DNA of 64,000 bases, taken from Desulfonatronum thioautotrophicum (GTDB lineage Bacteria > Desulfobacterota > Desulfovibrionia > Desulfovibrionales > Desulfonatronaceae). Below the pieces are notes generated by a model. It had not been told where the DNA came from. It did no database searches and was given only the letters and a program-made list of their open reading frames with translations. The stretch is from NCBI RefSeq assembly GCF_000934745.1, contig NZ_JYNO01000001.1:1039535-1103534 (forward strand). Direction: 5' to 3'. The position numbers and the translations under genes are program-made. The stretch's first letter is position 1. Each line of letters opens with the position of its first letter. Positions 26,673 to 35,184 of this stretch are shown here, piece after piece.

Positions 26673-27765
26673 TCAGCAGTCATTTTCAAAGCCCCTGCTG
26701 GACTGGTTCGCGGATTATGCCCGGGACCTGCCCTGGAGAACAACGTATGATCCCTACCAGGTCTGGATTTCCGAGGTCATGCTCCAGCAAACCCAGATGG
26801 ATCGGGTGGTGGGGTATTTTCAGCGCTGGACGTCCAAATTTCCCGACGTCCACGCCCTGGCAGCGGCTCCGGAGGACACGGTGCTCGCTGCCTGGGAGGG
26901 ACTCGGCTACTACACCCGCGCCCGCAATCTCCTTCGGGCCTCCCGTTTTGTTGTGGACAACCTTTCCGGAATTCTGCCCCACGATTATGCCACATGGTTG
27001 TCGCTGCCCGGAGTGGGGCCGTACACCGCGGCCGCGGTCTGCGCCATAGCCTACAATCAGCCCCATGCCGTGGTGGATGCCAACGTGAGCCGGGTTTTGG
27101 CCCGGGTGCTTGACCTGGATACCCCGGTCAAGGAGCGCCCCACAGCTGTATTTATTGCTGAACAGGCCTTGGCCCTGACCCCACCGGGCCAAGCCCGGTA
27201 TTTCAGCCAGGCTCTGATGGAACTCGGTGCCCTGGTGTGTCTGCCGCGCAGACCGCGCTGCTCCTCCTGTCCGCTGCACGATGTCTGCGAGGCTCGCCGC
27301 CTGGACATCGTCCTGGAACGCCCGGTCCCGGCCAAGGCCGTGGCCTACATCCCCATCGACGTGGCCACCGGTATACTGATGGCCCAGGGATTGATCTACA
27401 TCCAAAAGCGGCCCGTCACCGGGGTCTGGGCTGGATTATGGGAGTTTCCCGGTGGAACCATTGAAGGCGCGGAAACGCCTGAACAGACTCTTGTCCGGGA
27501 ATACATGGAAGAAACCGGTTTTACGATCAATAATCTGCGCAAACTTACGGTGGTTCGCCACGGCTACACCAAATACCGGGTCGCATTGCACTGCTATTGT
27601 TGCCGCCTGGCCGACGACCGTCCACAACCGCCTCCAATCCTCACCGCAGCCCAGGAATACCGCTGGGTCAAGCCCGAGATACTGGACCAGTTCGCCTTCC
27701 CCGCCGGCCACCGCAAGCTCATCGACCTGACCTTCACAACACGTGAGATGCCCTGTCGCAGATAA
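26665..27765 (+). CDS. mutY: A/G-specific adenine glycosylase MutY
   Basis: The 366-residue enzyme removes adenine mispaired with 8-oxoguanine. The catalytic glutamate lies in WISEVMLQQTQ, the HhH motif in LPGVGPYTAAAV, and the catalytic aspartate in VVDANVSRV. The 4Fe-4S cluster cysteines form C-x6-C-x2-C-x5-C (CLPRRPRCSSCPLHDVC). A Nudix-like C-terminal domain (GLWEFPGGTIEGAETPEQTL) recognises 8-oxoguanine. The GTG start overlaps the end of rnr by 8 bases, implying coupling. Confidence 0.95.
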   Translation: MVDQQSFSKPLLDWFADYARDLPWRTTYDPYQVWISEVMLQQTQMDRVVGYFQRWTSKFPDVHALAAAPEDTVLAAWEGLGYYTRARNLLRASRFVVDNLSGILPHDYATWLSLPGVGPYTAAAVCAIAYNQPHAVVDANVSRVLARVLDLDTPVKERPTAVFIAEQALALTPPGQARYFSQALMELGALVCLPRRPRCSSCPLHDVCEARRLDIVLERPVPAKAVAYIPIDVATGILMAQGLIYIQKRPVTGVWAGLWEFPGGTIEGAETPEQTLVREYMEETGFTINNLRKLTVVRHGYTKYRVALHCYCCRLADDRPQPPPILTAAQEYRWVKPEILDQFAFPAGHRKLIDLTFTTREMPCRR

Positions 27766-27806
27766 TCCGGCGGTGCGTCCGGCAAACGAAGGGTGCAAAA
27801 AAACAC

Positions 27807-27835
27807 TTGCCAAGCCCAGATGATTTCGATACAAG
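27807..27835 (+). promoter_or_regulatory. Promoter of tRNA-Phe
   Basis: TTGCCA (27807-27812), a 17-base spacer and TACAAG (27830-27835) give a reasonable sigma-70 promoter. The expected transcript start is about 10 bases before the tRNA. Confidence 0.6.
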
Positions 27836-27852
27836 TCCAATCTTTCGTTCGC

Positions 27853-27928
27853 GCCGAGGTAGCTCAGTCGGTAGAGCAGGGGACTGAAAATCCCCGTGTC
27901 GGCAGTTCAATTCTGTCCCTCGGCACCA
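27853..27928 (+). tRNA. tRNA-Phe (GAA)
   Basis: The 76-base cloverleaf includes an encoded CCA end. The acceptor stem is GCCGAGG/CCTCGGC, the D arm contains AGCTCAGTCGGTAGAGC, the anticodon stem is GGGGA/TCCCC, and the loop CTGAAAA has anticodon GAA at 27886-27888. The T loop reads TTCAATT, with A in place of the usual G but otherwise standard. Confidence 0.97.
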
Positions 27929-27939
27929 GGAAAATCAAG

Positions 27940-27973
27940 GGTTTACGGCAAAAGTCGTAAGCCTTTTTTTTTT
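27940..27973 (+). terminator. Terminator of tRNA-Phe
   Basis: GGTTTACG pairs with CGTAAGCC (8 bp, one G-U pair) around an 8-base loop, followed by ten T. It begins 12 bases after the tRNA. Confidence 0.9.
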
Positions 27974-27999
27974 GTGCGCTCGGCAGGGCGTATCAGAAC

Positions 28000-28034
28000 A
28001 AAAAAAGGGCTTCTGATTTTCATCAGAAGCCCTT
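28000..28034 (-). terminator. Terminator of tRNA-fMet
   Basis: On the minus strand AAGGGCTTCTGAT and its complement form a perfect 13-bp stem around a 4-base loop, followed by a run of seven T. It lies 8 bases after the 3' end of the tRNA. Confidence 0.92.
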
Positions 28035-28042
28035 GAATTTGC

Positions 28043-28119
28043 TGGTAGCGGGGGGAGGATTTGAACCTCCGGCCTTCGGGTTATGAGCCCGACGAGCTGC
28101 CATACTGCTCCACCCCGCG
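28043..28119 (-). tRNA. Initiator tRNA-fMet (CAU)
   Basis: The 77-base cloverleaf has an encoded CCA end and anticodon CAT in the loop CTCATAA. Two initiator marks are visible: the first base pair of the acceptor stem is mismatched (C1 against T72), and the anticodon stem ends in three G-C pairs (GGG/CCC). The T arm contains GGTTCAAATCC. Confidence 0.97.
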
Positions 28120-28132
28120 CCAAAGAAGACGA

Positions 28133-28161
28133 TATATATAGACCCGTCGGAAGGATGTCAA
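28133..28161 (-). promoter_or_regulatory. Strong promoter of tRNA-fMet
   Basis: On the minus strand a perfect TTGACA (28161-28156) is followed after exactly 17 bases by TATATA (28138-28133). The initiator tRNA starts 13 bases further on. Confidence 0.88.
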
Positions 28162-28296
28162 CTGTTTTTTTGTGCGCAAAGACAAAGGACTTGTTTTCCA
28201 TGGATGTATCCAGGGCGCGGAGCCGGGATGGATTCTGCTGCGATGCGGTTTTTCCGGGGGATCACCTTGACTTCCGGGGCAGCTTACTTCAGATAT

Positions 28297-28323
28297 TTGG
28301 GTTGGTTTGGACCCAATTTTTTT
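28297..28323 (+). terminator. Terminator-like hairpin in the ileS leader
   Basis: TTGGGT (28297-28302) pairs with ACCCAA (28311-28316) around an 8-base loop, followed by seven T. It ends 29 bases before the ileS start. A possible promoter (TTGACT at 28268, GATATT at 28292) overlaps it, so the hairpin may block read-through or act as an attenuator. No T-box sequence was found. Confidence 0.55.
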
Positions 28324-28352
28324 CACCACGATTTCGTCAATAAAGGCTTCCC

Positions 28353-31205
28353 ATGACCGAATATAAAAAAACCTTGAACCTGCCCCAAACTTCCTTTCCC
28401 ATGCGCGCCAATTTGAGCCAGAATGAGCCCAAGATGTTGGCTTTTTGGGAAGATAATAACGCCTATGAGACAATGATCGCTTCCAATGCAGATGCGTCGA
28501 CCTTTGTCTTGCACGATGGACCGCCTTATGCAAACGGGCACATTCACCTGGGTACGGCGCTGAACAAGGTTCTCAAGGATATCATCGTCAAGTCCCGGAA
28601 CATGCAGGGGGTGCGTGCGGAGTACGTGCCTGGCTGGGATTGTCACGGCCTGCCCATTGAATTGAAGGTGGAGCAGGAGTTTAAATTGAAGCAGAAGTCC
28701 GTTTCCACCCTGGAGATTCGGGCTCGATGTCGGGAGTATGCCCAGAAATACCTGGACATCCAGCGCGAGGAGTTCAAGCGCTTGGGCGTGCTGGGGACCT
28801 GGGATAACCCGTATCTGACCATGAAGCCGGCTTACGAGGCGGCTACAGCCCGGGAGCTGGCCAAGTTTATGGCCAAAGGGGCGGTAGTCCGCAACAAGAA
28901 GCCGGTACATTGGTGCTGTTCCTGTGAAACGGCTCTGGCCGAAGCCGAGGTGGAGTATGGCGAGCACGGCTCACCTTCCATCTACGTGGCCTTTCCAATG
29001 GATGACACTCGGTTGGACAAGGTGTTTCCAAGTCTTGGAGACGGCCCCACGTCCATCGTGATCTGGACAACCACGCCGTGGACCATTCCGGACAACATGG
29101 CCGTGGCCGTGCACCCGGAGTTCAGTTACTCCCTGGTGCTGGCCGATGGAGCGCATTTTGTTCTGGCCGAGGAGCTGGTCCCGCGGTTGCGCGAAATCTT
29201 TGGTTGGAAGGACGTCGAAGTATTGGCCAGCGTGCCTGGACAGCGCCTGGAAGGGTTGAGTGCGAAACATCCTTTTTATGATCGTCCCTCCCCCATTGTT
29301 CTCGCGGACTACGTTACCCTGGAAGCAGGGACCGGTTGCGTGCACACCGCTCCGGGACATGGTCGGGACGACTATGAAACCGGCTTGCGCTATGGCTTGG
29401 AAACCCTGTCTCCCCTGGATGACCGGGGCTGTTTTTTCTCTCAGACCGAACTGGTCGGCGGCTTGAACGTCTTTCAGGCCAATCCAGAGGTTATCCGCAT
29501 ACTTGAAGAAAATGGGCGTTTATTGGCCCAGGAGAAGATCACCCACTCCTATCCCCACTGCTGGCGGTGCTCCAAGCCGGTGATTTTTCGGGCCACCATG
29601 CAGTGGTTCATTTCCATGCAGGTGGACGATTTGCGCGGCAAGGCTCTGCATGAAATCGACGAGAAGGTGCGTTGGATCCCGGGCTGGGGCCGGGAACGGA
29701 TCCACAACATGATCGCCAACCGGCCGGACTGGTGTATCTCCCGACAACGCAACTGGGGAGTGCCCATCGTGGCCTTGATCTGCAAAGGGTGCGGCCATAC
29801 CTATACGGATTCGGAATGGGTCTTTTCCGTTGTGGAGCGGTTCGCTGATCATGAACGGGGCGCGGATTATTGGTTTGAGGCCACCCTGGACGAGGTGGTT
29901 CCGTCCGGATTAACCTGTCCGGAATGTGCATCGGCTTCCTGGGAGAAGGAAGACGACATCCTGGATGTCTGGTTCGACTCCGGAACGAGTTTTGCCGCGG
30001 TCCTGGAGCAACGGGCTGAATGCGCCTTCCCGGCGGATCTCTACCTGGAGGGCTCGGATCAGCATCGTGGCTGGTTCCATAGCTCCCTCCTGGCCGCGGT
30101 GGGCACTCGGGGCACGGCTCCGTACAAGGCGGTCCTGACCCACGGCTACGTGGTGGACGCCAATGGCCGCAAGATGTCCAAGTCCGTGGGCAATGTCGTT
30201 GCCCCCCAGGAAATCATCAAGCAGTACGGCGCGGAAATCCTGCGGCTTTGGGTGGCTTCCGAGGACTATCAGGACGACGTTCGTATCTCCTCGGAAACCT
30301 TGAACCGCCTTGTAGACGCGTATCGTCGAATCCGAAATACCTGCCGTTTCCTGCTGGGCAACCTGTACGACTTCCATCCCGAAGAGCACGCCGTGCCTGT
30401 GGATAGTCTGTTGCCCCTGGATCGATTCGCCCTGGACCTGATCAATCGACGGCATGCCAGGATGGTCCAGGCTTACGACCAGTACGAGTTCCACAAGGTC
30501 TTCCATACGCTGCATAACTTGTGCGTTACAGACCTCAGTTCCTTTTATCTGGATATTGTCAAGGATCGTTTGTACGTGTCCACGGCAGACGGGTTGGCCA
30601 GGCGTTCGGCCCAGACCGTGCTCTGGAGAACCCTGGAGACGCTACTGGCGGATATGGCCCCGATTCTGAGCTTCACCGCGGAGGAAATCTATCAGCATCT
30701 GCCTGAGAACGTCCGCGGAAAATCCCCCAGTGTATTCGGACTGCGATTCCAGTCGGCGGACAAGCCGGCTGCCGCAGCGAATTTCGCACCTATGGGTGAA
30801 GAACAACGCCAAGCCTGGGAAACCGTAATTCGCGTCCGGGCGGAGGTCACCAAGGCCATTGAGCCGGTGCGCAAGTCCGGAGTCGTGGGGCACTCCCTGG
30901 ATACGCAGGTAATGCTTTTCGCCCACGACGACCTCCTGGAGGTGCTCCAACCCCTGAGCTCAATGCTCAGGGAGGTGTTTATCGTCTCCAAGGTCGATGT
31001 GTTTCCTGAAAGTGAGGCACCCGTTGCAAGAGACACCAATGGGACCACCGGCATCTATGTGAGTGAGGAGGTCAACGGATTGACGATCACCGTGGCCCCG
31101 GCTCCGGGCCTGAAGTGCCCTCGTTGCTGGGTCTATAGCGAAGAATTGGGCACGGCTGACGATGCGGTGTGTCCGCGTTGCCAGGACGCCCTGGAGGGTC
31201 GATGA
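28353..31205 (+). CDS. ileS: Isoleucyl-tRNA synthetase
   Basis: The 950-residue class I synthetase charges tRNA-Ile and edits valine. The HIGH-type motif is in [14 protein letters not shown], the KMSKS motif in [11 protein letters not shown], the editing-domain segment in [19 protein letters not shown], and WDCHGLPIE near residue 95. A C-terminal zinc site is formed by two CPRC motifs ([10 protein letters not shown] and CPRCQDAL), marking the bacterial type. AAAGG precedes the ATG. lspA overlaps its stop, a frequent ileS-lspA arrangement. Confidence 0.98.
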   Translation: MTEYKKTLNLPQTSFPMRANLSQNEPKMLAFWEDNNAYETMIASNADASTFVLHDGPPYANGHIHLGTALNKVLKDIIVKSRNMQGVRAEYVPGWDCHGLPIELKVEQEFKLKQKSVSTLEIRARCREYAQKYLDIQREEFKRLGVLGTWDNPYLTMKPAYEAATARELAKFMAKGAVVRNKKPVHWCCSCETALAEAEVEYGEHGSPSIYVAFPMDDTRLDKVFPSLGDGPTSIVIWTTTPWTIPDNMAVAVHPEFSYSLVLADGAHFVLAEELVPRLREIFGWKDVEVLASVPGQRLEGLSAKHPFYDRPSPIVLADYVTLEAGTGCVHTAPGHGRDDYETGLRYGLETLSPLDDRGCFFSQTELVGGLNVFQANPEVIRILEENGRLLAQEKITHSYPHCWRCSKPVIFRATMQWFISMQVDDLRGKALHEIDEKVRWIPGWGRERIHNMIANRPDWCISRQRNWGVPIVALICKGCGHTYTDSEWVFSVVERFADHERGADYWFEATLDEVVPSGLTCPECASASWEKEDDILDVWFDSGTSFAAVLEQRAECAFPADLYLEGSDQHRGWFHSSLLAAVGTRGTAPYKAVLTHGYVVDANGRKMSKSVGNVVAPQEIIKQYGAEILRLWVASEDYQDDVRISSETLNRLVDAYRRIRNTCRFLLGNLYDFHPEEHAVPVDSLLPLDRFALDLINRRHARMVQAYDQYEFHKVFHTLHNLCVTDLSSFYLDIVKDRLYVSTADGLARRSAQTVLWRTLETLLADMAPILSFTAEEIYQHLPENVRGKSPSVFGLRFQSADKPAAAANFAPMGEEQRQAWETVIRVRAEVTKAIEPVRKSGVVGHSLDTQVMLFAHDDLLEVLQPLSSMLREVFIVSKVDVFPESEAPVARDTNGTTGIYVSEEVNGLTITVAPAPGLKCPRCWVYSEELGTADDAVCPRCQDALEGR

Positions 31206-31705
31206 TGGCGCCTCGCTACCGCCTTGTTTCCATTCTGGCTTTGCTGGTGCTGATCCTGGACCAGGTTTCAAAGCTTTGGGTGGTCTCGGTGCTTCCACTG
31301 TGGACTTCCAAGACGGTCATCCCCGGCTTTTTCAATCTGGTGCATGTTTTGAACAAAGGGGCGGCGTTCGGATTTCTGAGTGATATGGATGCAGCTTGGC
31401 GACCGTATTTTTTCCTTGGCGTGACTGCGCTGGCCGTGGTGCTTATCCTGCATTTGCTGCGCACGGTCCCCCGCGAGGATACGGTTTTGTTTACAGCGCT
31501 AGGCTTGATTCTGGGTGGGGCCTTGGGCAATCTGGTGGACAGGATCCGGCTGGGGGAAGTCATCGATTTCCTGGATTTTTACATCGGCCAGCACCACTGG
31601 CCGGCATTCAATGTGGCGGATATCGCCATCAGTATCGGTTCCGTTTTGTTGCTGGTCTCGGTCTACAGAACCCGGCGCTACGGGCTTACACCCAAAGATG
31701 ACTGA
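31202..31705 (+). CDS. lspA: Lipoprotein signal peptidase LspA
   Basis: The 167-residue inner-membrane aspartyl protease removes signal peptides from prolipoproteins. Four membrane segments are visible, with the catalytic aspartates in [19 protein letters not shown] and FNVADIAI, and the conserved DQVSKLWV and NKGAAFGFL. Two adjacent ATG codons (31202 and 31205) are possible; GGAGG is better spaced for the second. Lipoproteins encoded nearby (the YbgF/CpoB-like protein, the PhnD-like protein and the glycine-zipper protein) would be its substrates. Confidence 0.97.
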   Translation: MMAPRYRLVSILALLVLILDQVSKLWVVSVLPLWTSKTVIPGFFNLVHVLNKGAAFGFLSDMDAAWRPYFFLGVTALAVVLILHLLRTVPREDTVLFTALGLILGGALGNLVDRIRLGEVIDFLDFYIGQHHWPAFNVADIAISIGSVLLLVSVYRTRRYGLTPKDD

Positions 31706-31749
31706 ATCCTGGGAAGGACGAGACTGCCGCAAACCATGAGGAAGTGCGT

Positions 31750-31965
31750 ATGTTTGATCTGCCGACGTCACAACTGCTCTTGATTCTGGCGGTATTGACT
31801 TTGCCGATCCTGCCTAATTTATGGGCGATCTGGCATTCGTTTCATGCCGATTTTGCCACGCATCAGGAAAAGATGGTCTGGATCGCGGTCAGTGTTTTCG
31901 TGCCCGTGCTGGGCGGTATGGCCTACGTGATCTGGGGACGAAAACGAGCCCGGAGGAAACAATGA
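31750..31965 (+). CDS. Small PLDc_N-like membrane protein
   Basis: The 71-residue protein has two membrane segments (about residues 8-28 and 44-62) and a basic C-terminus (WGRKRARRK). The layout, with PNLWAIWHSF between the helices and the second helix ending VIWGRK, fits the phospholipase-D-nuclease N-terminal family (PF13396), which occurs alone as a small membrane protein of unknown role. The ATG at 31750 follows AGGAAG. The next gene overlaps its stop by 4 bases. Confidence 0.65.
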   Translation: MFDLPTSQLLLILAVLTLPILPNLWAIWHSFHADFATHQEKMVWIAVSVFVPVLGGMAYVIWGRKRARRKQ

Positions 31966-32900
31966 ATTATCGTTTGAGTATTTTATTGCTATGCCTGTTC
32001 ATGGTGTCCTGCGTGACGACCCGTACCGAGATGGATACCCTCTCCGCACGGGTCTGGGACCAGGATCAGCAACAGCGTCGACTTCAAGGCCAATTGACCG
32101 CTCTGGATCAGGAACTGACCCGGCTGCTCACGGAAATGGAAGGAGTGAGCACTCCGTTGCGGGCCACTCAGGCGAATCTCTGGGCCGAAGTTGAAGCCCT
32201 GCGCATCCAAACCGCCACCATGCAGGGACAGATGGAAGAATTGCAACGACTGCTCCAGGGGGAGGGTTCCGGAGCCACGGGAGGGCATATCGCCGATCTT
32301 GGTCGCCAAATGGCGTTTTTGGATCGTTCCGTGACCATGATCGCCAGCCAGCTCGCTCTGGATCTTGGGCCCAGGCCGGGAGCCTCCATCGGTGGAATGG
32401 CACCCATGCCGGATGGAGCGATGGACGGACCTGATCAACTTGTCATGGTCGACCCGGACGTGTTGATGCCGGGGCGTCCAGAGCCGCCCGCTGCCCCGGC
32501 CAGAACGGCCACCGCGGATGACCCGGCTCAGGCTCTCTATGACTTGGCCCTGCAGGCGTTTCACGAACGTAACTATGCCCAGGCACAGCGGATGTGGCAG
32601 GAATTCGCCACGACATTTCCCGAGCACGATCTGGTCTCCAATGCCTTGTTTTGGCAAGGGGAAAGTTTTTTTCAGATGCAGGACTACGGACAAGCCATTT
32701 TGGCGTACCAGGATGTGATCAGCAAACACCCTGGAAGCAATAAATTCGCTGCATCCATGCTCAAACAGGGAGCGTCCTTTTTTCGTTTGGGCAAGGACAG
32801 GGCCGGCGCATTGGTTCTCGAGGATCTGGTTGATCGTTTTCCGGATCAGCCAGAGGCCGCCCGGGCCAAGAACCTCTTGGATGAACATCGTGGACGCTAG
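31962..32900 (+). CDS. YbgF/CpoB-like TPR lipoprotein
   Basis: The 312-residue protein begins with a signal peptide and lipobox (LFMVSC). A coiled-coil region follows at about residues 25-120, rich in Q, E and L. After a proline/alanine linker come C-terminal TPR repeats (ALYDLALQAFHERNYAQAQRMWQEF, ALFWQGESFFQMQDYGQAILAYQDVI, AASMLKQGASFFRLGKDRAGALVLEDLV). This is the layout of YbgF/CpoB, the periplasmic partner of the Tol-Pal system that coordinates envelope constriction. No tol or pal genes are adjacent, and a lipoprotein version differs from the E. coli form. GGAGGAAAC precedes the ATG. Confidence 0.8.
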   Translation: MNYRLSILLLCLFMVSCVTTRTEMDTLSARVWDQDQQQRRLQGQLTALDQELTRLLTEMEGVSTPLRATQANLWAEVEALRIQTATMQGQMEELQRLLQGEGSGATGGHIADLGRQMAFLDRSVTMIASQLALDLGPRPGASIGGMAPMPDGAMDGPDQLVMVDPDVLMPGRPEPPAAPARTATADDPAQALYDLALQAFHERNYAQAQRMWQEFATTFPEHDLVSNALFWQGESFFQMQDYGQAILAYQDVISKHPGSNKFAASMLKQGASFFRLGKDRAGALVLEDLVDRFPDQPEAARAKNLLDEHRGR

Positions 32901-33030
32901 ATGTGATCATCAGAAACGGCGAAGCGACGAGTTCTCCCCCAAGGGAATGGGACAGGTTTTTCCGCATGTTTTGTTGAGCGCATTGAACCGTAAAGCTCGA
33001 TCACCCCTTTATCGATAAGTTGCCAAGATC

Positions 33031-33480
33031 ATGTCCAAAATCAAGGAAACCATCTGCCTGACCTTTCCTCCGGAAGTCTCCGGCCAACCAGTGGTCTGCA
33101 ATCTGGTCCGGAGCCACGATCTGGATTTCAATATTCTCAAGGCCCGAATATCTCCGAAACAGGAAGGCCAGATGACTCTGGAGATTATCGGGGATCGCAA
33201 ACAGTGTCGCGCGGGGATGCGTTATCTCAAGGAGTTGGGGGTGAAGATCACTCCTGTGGCCCAGAAGATTCAGCGGATCGAAGATTCCTGCGTCCATTGC
33301 GGTCTATGCACGGCCCTGTGCCCGACCAAGGCACTGCGGATGGACCTGAACAGCCGGGAAGTGTTGTTCTTACGCGAGAAATGCTCGGCTTGTGGCCTTT
33401 GCACCAGTTTGTGCCCTGTGCGGGCCATGGTTTTGGAAAACGAAAACGGTATTTGGGAGGCCATCGCGGAGGGTGCATGA
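33031..33480 (+). CDS. NIL-domain / 2[4Fe-4S] ferredoxin protein
   Basis: The 149-residue protein has an N-terminal NIL-type ACT-like domain (residues about 5-75; VVCNLVRSHDLDFNILKARISPKQEGQMTLEI) as seen after MetN. Two 4Fe-4S motifs follow, CVHCGLCTALCP and CSACGLCTSLCP. Similar proteins in methanogens and sulfate reducers are linked to an alternative homocysteine synthesis from aspartate semialdehyde. Here a classical metX is also present, so the role is open. It overlaps the PilZ gene by 4 bases (ATGA). No strong ribosome site is seen. Confidence 0.85.
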   Translation: MSKIKETICLTFPPEVSGQPVVCNLVRSHDLDFNILKARISPKQEGQMTLEIIGDRKQCRAGMRYLKELGVKITPVAQKIQRIEDSCVHCGLCTALCPTKALRMDLNSREVLFLREKCSACGLCTSLCPVRAMVLENENGIWEAIAEGA

Positions 33481-34010
33481 GCGAACAGAAGCGGACCTAT
33501 TCCAGGGTGGAGACCTTTTTTTCCGGACGACTCCGGATTCTCGCTCCCGGTGAGGAGAATCCTCTTTACCAGGGGTGCTCCGGGTGTGAGCCTGCCCAAG
33601 GAACGGCTTTGCGTCCCAAAGGAACGAATCTCCCGGAGCCGGTATTGGATTTTTTGGAAACCATCAACGCGAAACTGGACATGCTGTTGAGCCTGGCCAA
33701 TCGGGACCACCTGGAAAGCTCCTTTCCTGTTGCCGTGAACATCGTGGAGATCAGCGGAGCCGGCTTGATTTTTACTGCGGACCGGGAGTTCGCATTGAAC
33801 GATCGGCTGGAGGTGGTTCTTTTCCTTAGCCAATTTCCACTGCAAATGGCCGGCGCTTTGGGACGCATTCACCGTCGAGACGATCGGGCCGGGAGATCGG
33901 CCTGGGCCGTCGATTTTACGTTCATTCGCGAACAAGATCGAGAGGCCATCGTCCGTTTTGTTTTTCAGCAACAACGAGAGCGGATTCGGGAGAGCAAACA
34001 ATGGAACTGA
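33477..34010 (+). CDS. PilZ-domain protein, putative c-di-GMP receptor
   Basis: The 177-residue protein carries an RxxxR-type motif near its start (RTYSR) and, later, VNIVEISGAGLIFTAD, which fits the second half of the PilZ binding signature (D/N-x-S-x-x-G, here E-I-S-G-A-G). Between them lies an insert with CSGCEP and a helix (LDFLETINAKLDMLLSLA), as in YcgR-like or atypical PilZ proteins. It probably binds cyclic di-GMP, but the changed first position of the second motif makes that uncertain. It overlaps both the ferredoxin gene upstream and the kinase-like gene downstream, so the three are translationally coupled. Confidence 0.75.
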   Translation: MSEQKRTYSRVETFFSGRLRILAPGEENPLYQGCSGCEPAQGTALRPKGTNLPEPVLDFLETINAKLDMLLSLANRDHLESSFPVAVNIVEISGAGLIFTADREFALNDRLEVVLFLSQFPLQMAGALGRIHRRDDRAGRSAWAVDFTFIREQDREAIVRFVFQQQRERIRESKQWN

Positions 34011-34693
34011 CCTCGCCCCTGTTGGATCTCGCTACCGAGCGGTGCCGCGCCAATGCCGGAGCCATGCTCAACGGCATTGTGCACAACCTGAACAACCCTG
34101 TACATGCATTGGCCATGCAGACCGAACTGCTCCAAAATACCCTGAGAAAAGACGGTCTGGATGCGCGGCGGTCCACCATTCAGGAGAAATGCAGCCGTTT
34201 GCAACGGATCGGAGAAGAATTGAAGGCCCAATTGGAAACGCTTGCCTGGCGGGACACTTACGTTTCCCCGAGTCGCCAGCTGATCGATTCCGTGCACTTC
34301 GGTTCGTGGTTGCTCCAGTTTTGGCAGAGCAATCTGTTGTTCAAGCATTGCGTCTCTCCTGCACTTGTAACGGAACCTGCTCCGCCCCATTTGCAAGCCA
34401 TCCCCTTGGCGTTGACCTGGTGTCTCGAGGAGCCTCTGAAGGCCTTGCTGCAGTTCAACCCACCCCAAGGCTCTCAGGACACGATCGACCTGGTTTTTGT
34501 GCTTGGCCCTGCTTCGGATTCCGGACTCATGGCGCTGATGACCGCGACCTGCTCATCTGCGCAGCCAATGGTCGAATTTGGGGAAATTGATCATGCTCGA
34601 GAGATTCATGAGTTGACGGCACTTCTGGGCTGGGAGTGGGAGGCGGTTGTGAAGCCGGGCGACCTGAAGATACGGCTGGCCATACCTGGATAA
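34001..34693 (+). CDS. Histidine-kinase-like protein without a clear ATPase domain
   Basis: The 230-residue protein contains an H-box-like segment, LNGIVHNLNNPVHALAMQTELL (His-28), followed by a second helix, as in the dimerisation domain of sensor kinases of the HNLNNP type. The part that should hold the HATPase domain (residues about 100-230) shows no recognisable N, G1 or G2 box. No membrane segment is visible. It may be a phosphotransfer or adaptor protein, or a degenerate kinase. It overlaps the PilZ gene by 10 bases, suggesting a common pathway. Confidence 0.55.
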   Translation: MELTSPLLDLATERCRANAGAMLNGIVHNLNNPVHALAMQTELLQNTLRKDGLDARRSTIQEKCSRLQRIGEELKAQLETLAWRDTYVSPSRQLIDSVHFGSWLLQFWQSNLLFKHCVSPALVTEPAPPHLQAIPLALTWCLEEPLKALLQFNPPQGSQDTIDLVFVLGPASDSGLMALMTATCSSAQPMVEFGEIDHAREIHELTALLGWEWEAVVKPGDLKIRLAIPG

Positions 34694-34721
34694 CTCGTTG
34701 CAAACTATGGAAGGTTAACCT

Positions 34722-35045
34722 ATGAGCACAGAGTCCGAGTCAATGAATGTTCTGGCGGAACTGTCCATTTTTCCCATGGACAAGGGCGAAAGTTTGGCGC
34801 CGTTTGTGGCCAGGGCCGTGGCGATTATCCAGCAGAGCGGACAGGCGTACCAGTTTGGGCCCATGAGCACGGTGGTTGAGGGACGCTGGGACCAGGTGAT
34901 GGATGTGGTGACCAGTTGTCAGCAGGACCTGGCCGCGGACTGCGACAGAATTCTGGTTTACCTGCGCCTGGACTGCCGCCGGAACAGAAAGGACGCCATC
35001 CAGTCCAAAGTCCGTTCCGTGGAAACTAGGCTTTCGAGGAAGTGA
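34722..35045 (+). CDS. MTH1187/YkoF-like thiamine-binding protein family
   Basis: The 107-residue protein matches the MTH1187 (DUF77) family: NVLAELSIFPMDKGESLAPFVARAVAII, YQFGPMSTVVEGRWDQVMDVV, and a C-terminal RLDCRRNRKDAIQSKV. Members fold as ferredoxin-like dimers, and some bind thiamine. It lies 28 bases after the kinase-like gene, probably in the same operon. A hairpin at 35092-35136 may end the transcript. Confidence 0.8.
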   Translation: MSTESESMNVLAELSIFPMDKGESLAPFVARAVAIIQQSGQAYQFGPMSTVVEGRWDQVMDVVTSCQQDLAADCDRILVYLRLDCRRNRKDAIQSKVRSVETRLSRK

Positions 35046-35091
35046 ATTGGTCCTTGCTCATTCCGGCGAATTCCCGAAAAAATTCTGGACG

Positions 35092-35136
35092 AGAGCCCGA
35101 CCTTGAAGCGCTGCATGGTGCATGAGGTTGGGCTCT
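35092..35136 (+). terminator. Possible terminator
   Basis: AGAGCCCGACCT (35092-35103) pairs with AGGTTGGGCTCT (35125-35136) over 12 positions with one G-T pair, followed by a broken T-rich stretch (TGTCTTG). The stem is strong but the T tract weak, so it may be only a structured spacer before the SLC13 gene. Confidence 0.5.
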
Positions 35137-35184
35137 TGTCTTGCATGAACAGCACCTCCGCTCACGGACAAAAATGTACGCACC

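Noticed and set aside
28120..28352. T-box riboswitch upstream of ileS
   Set aside because: The conserved T-box sequence and specifier loop were not found; only a terminator-like hairpin is present.
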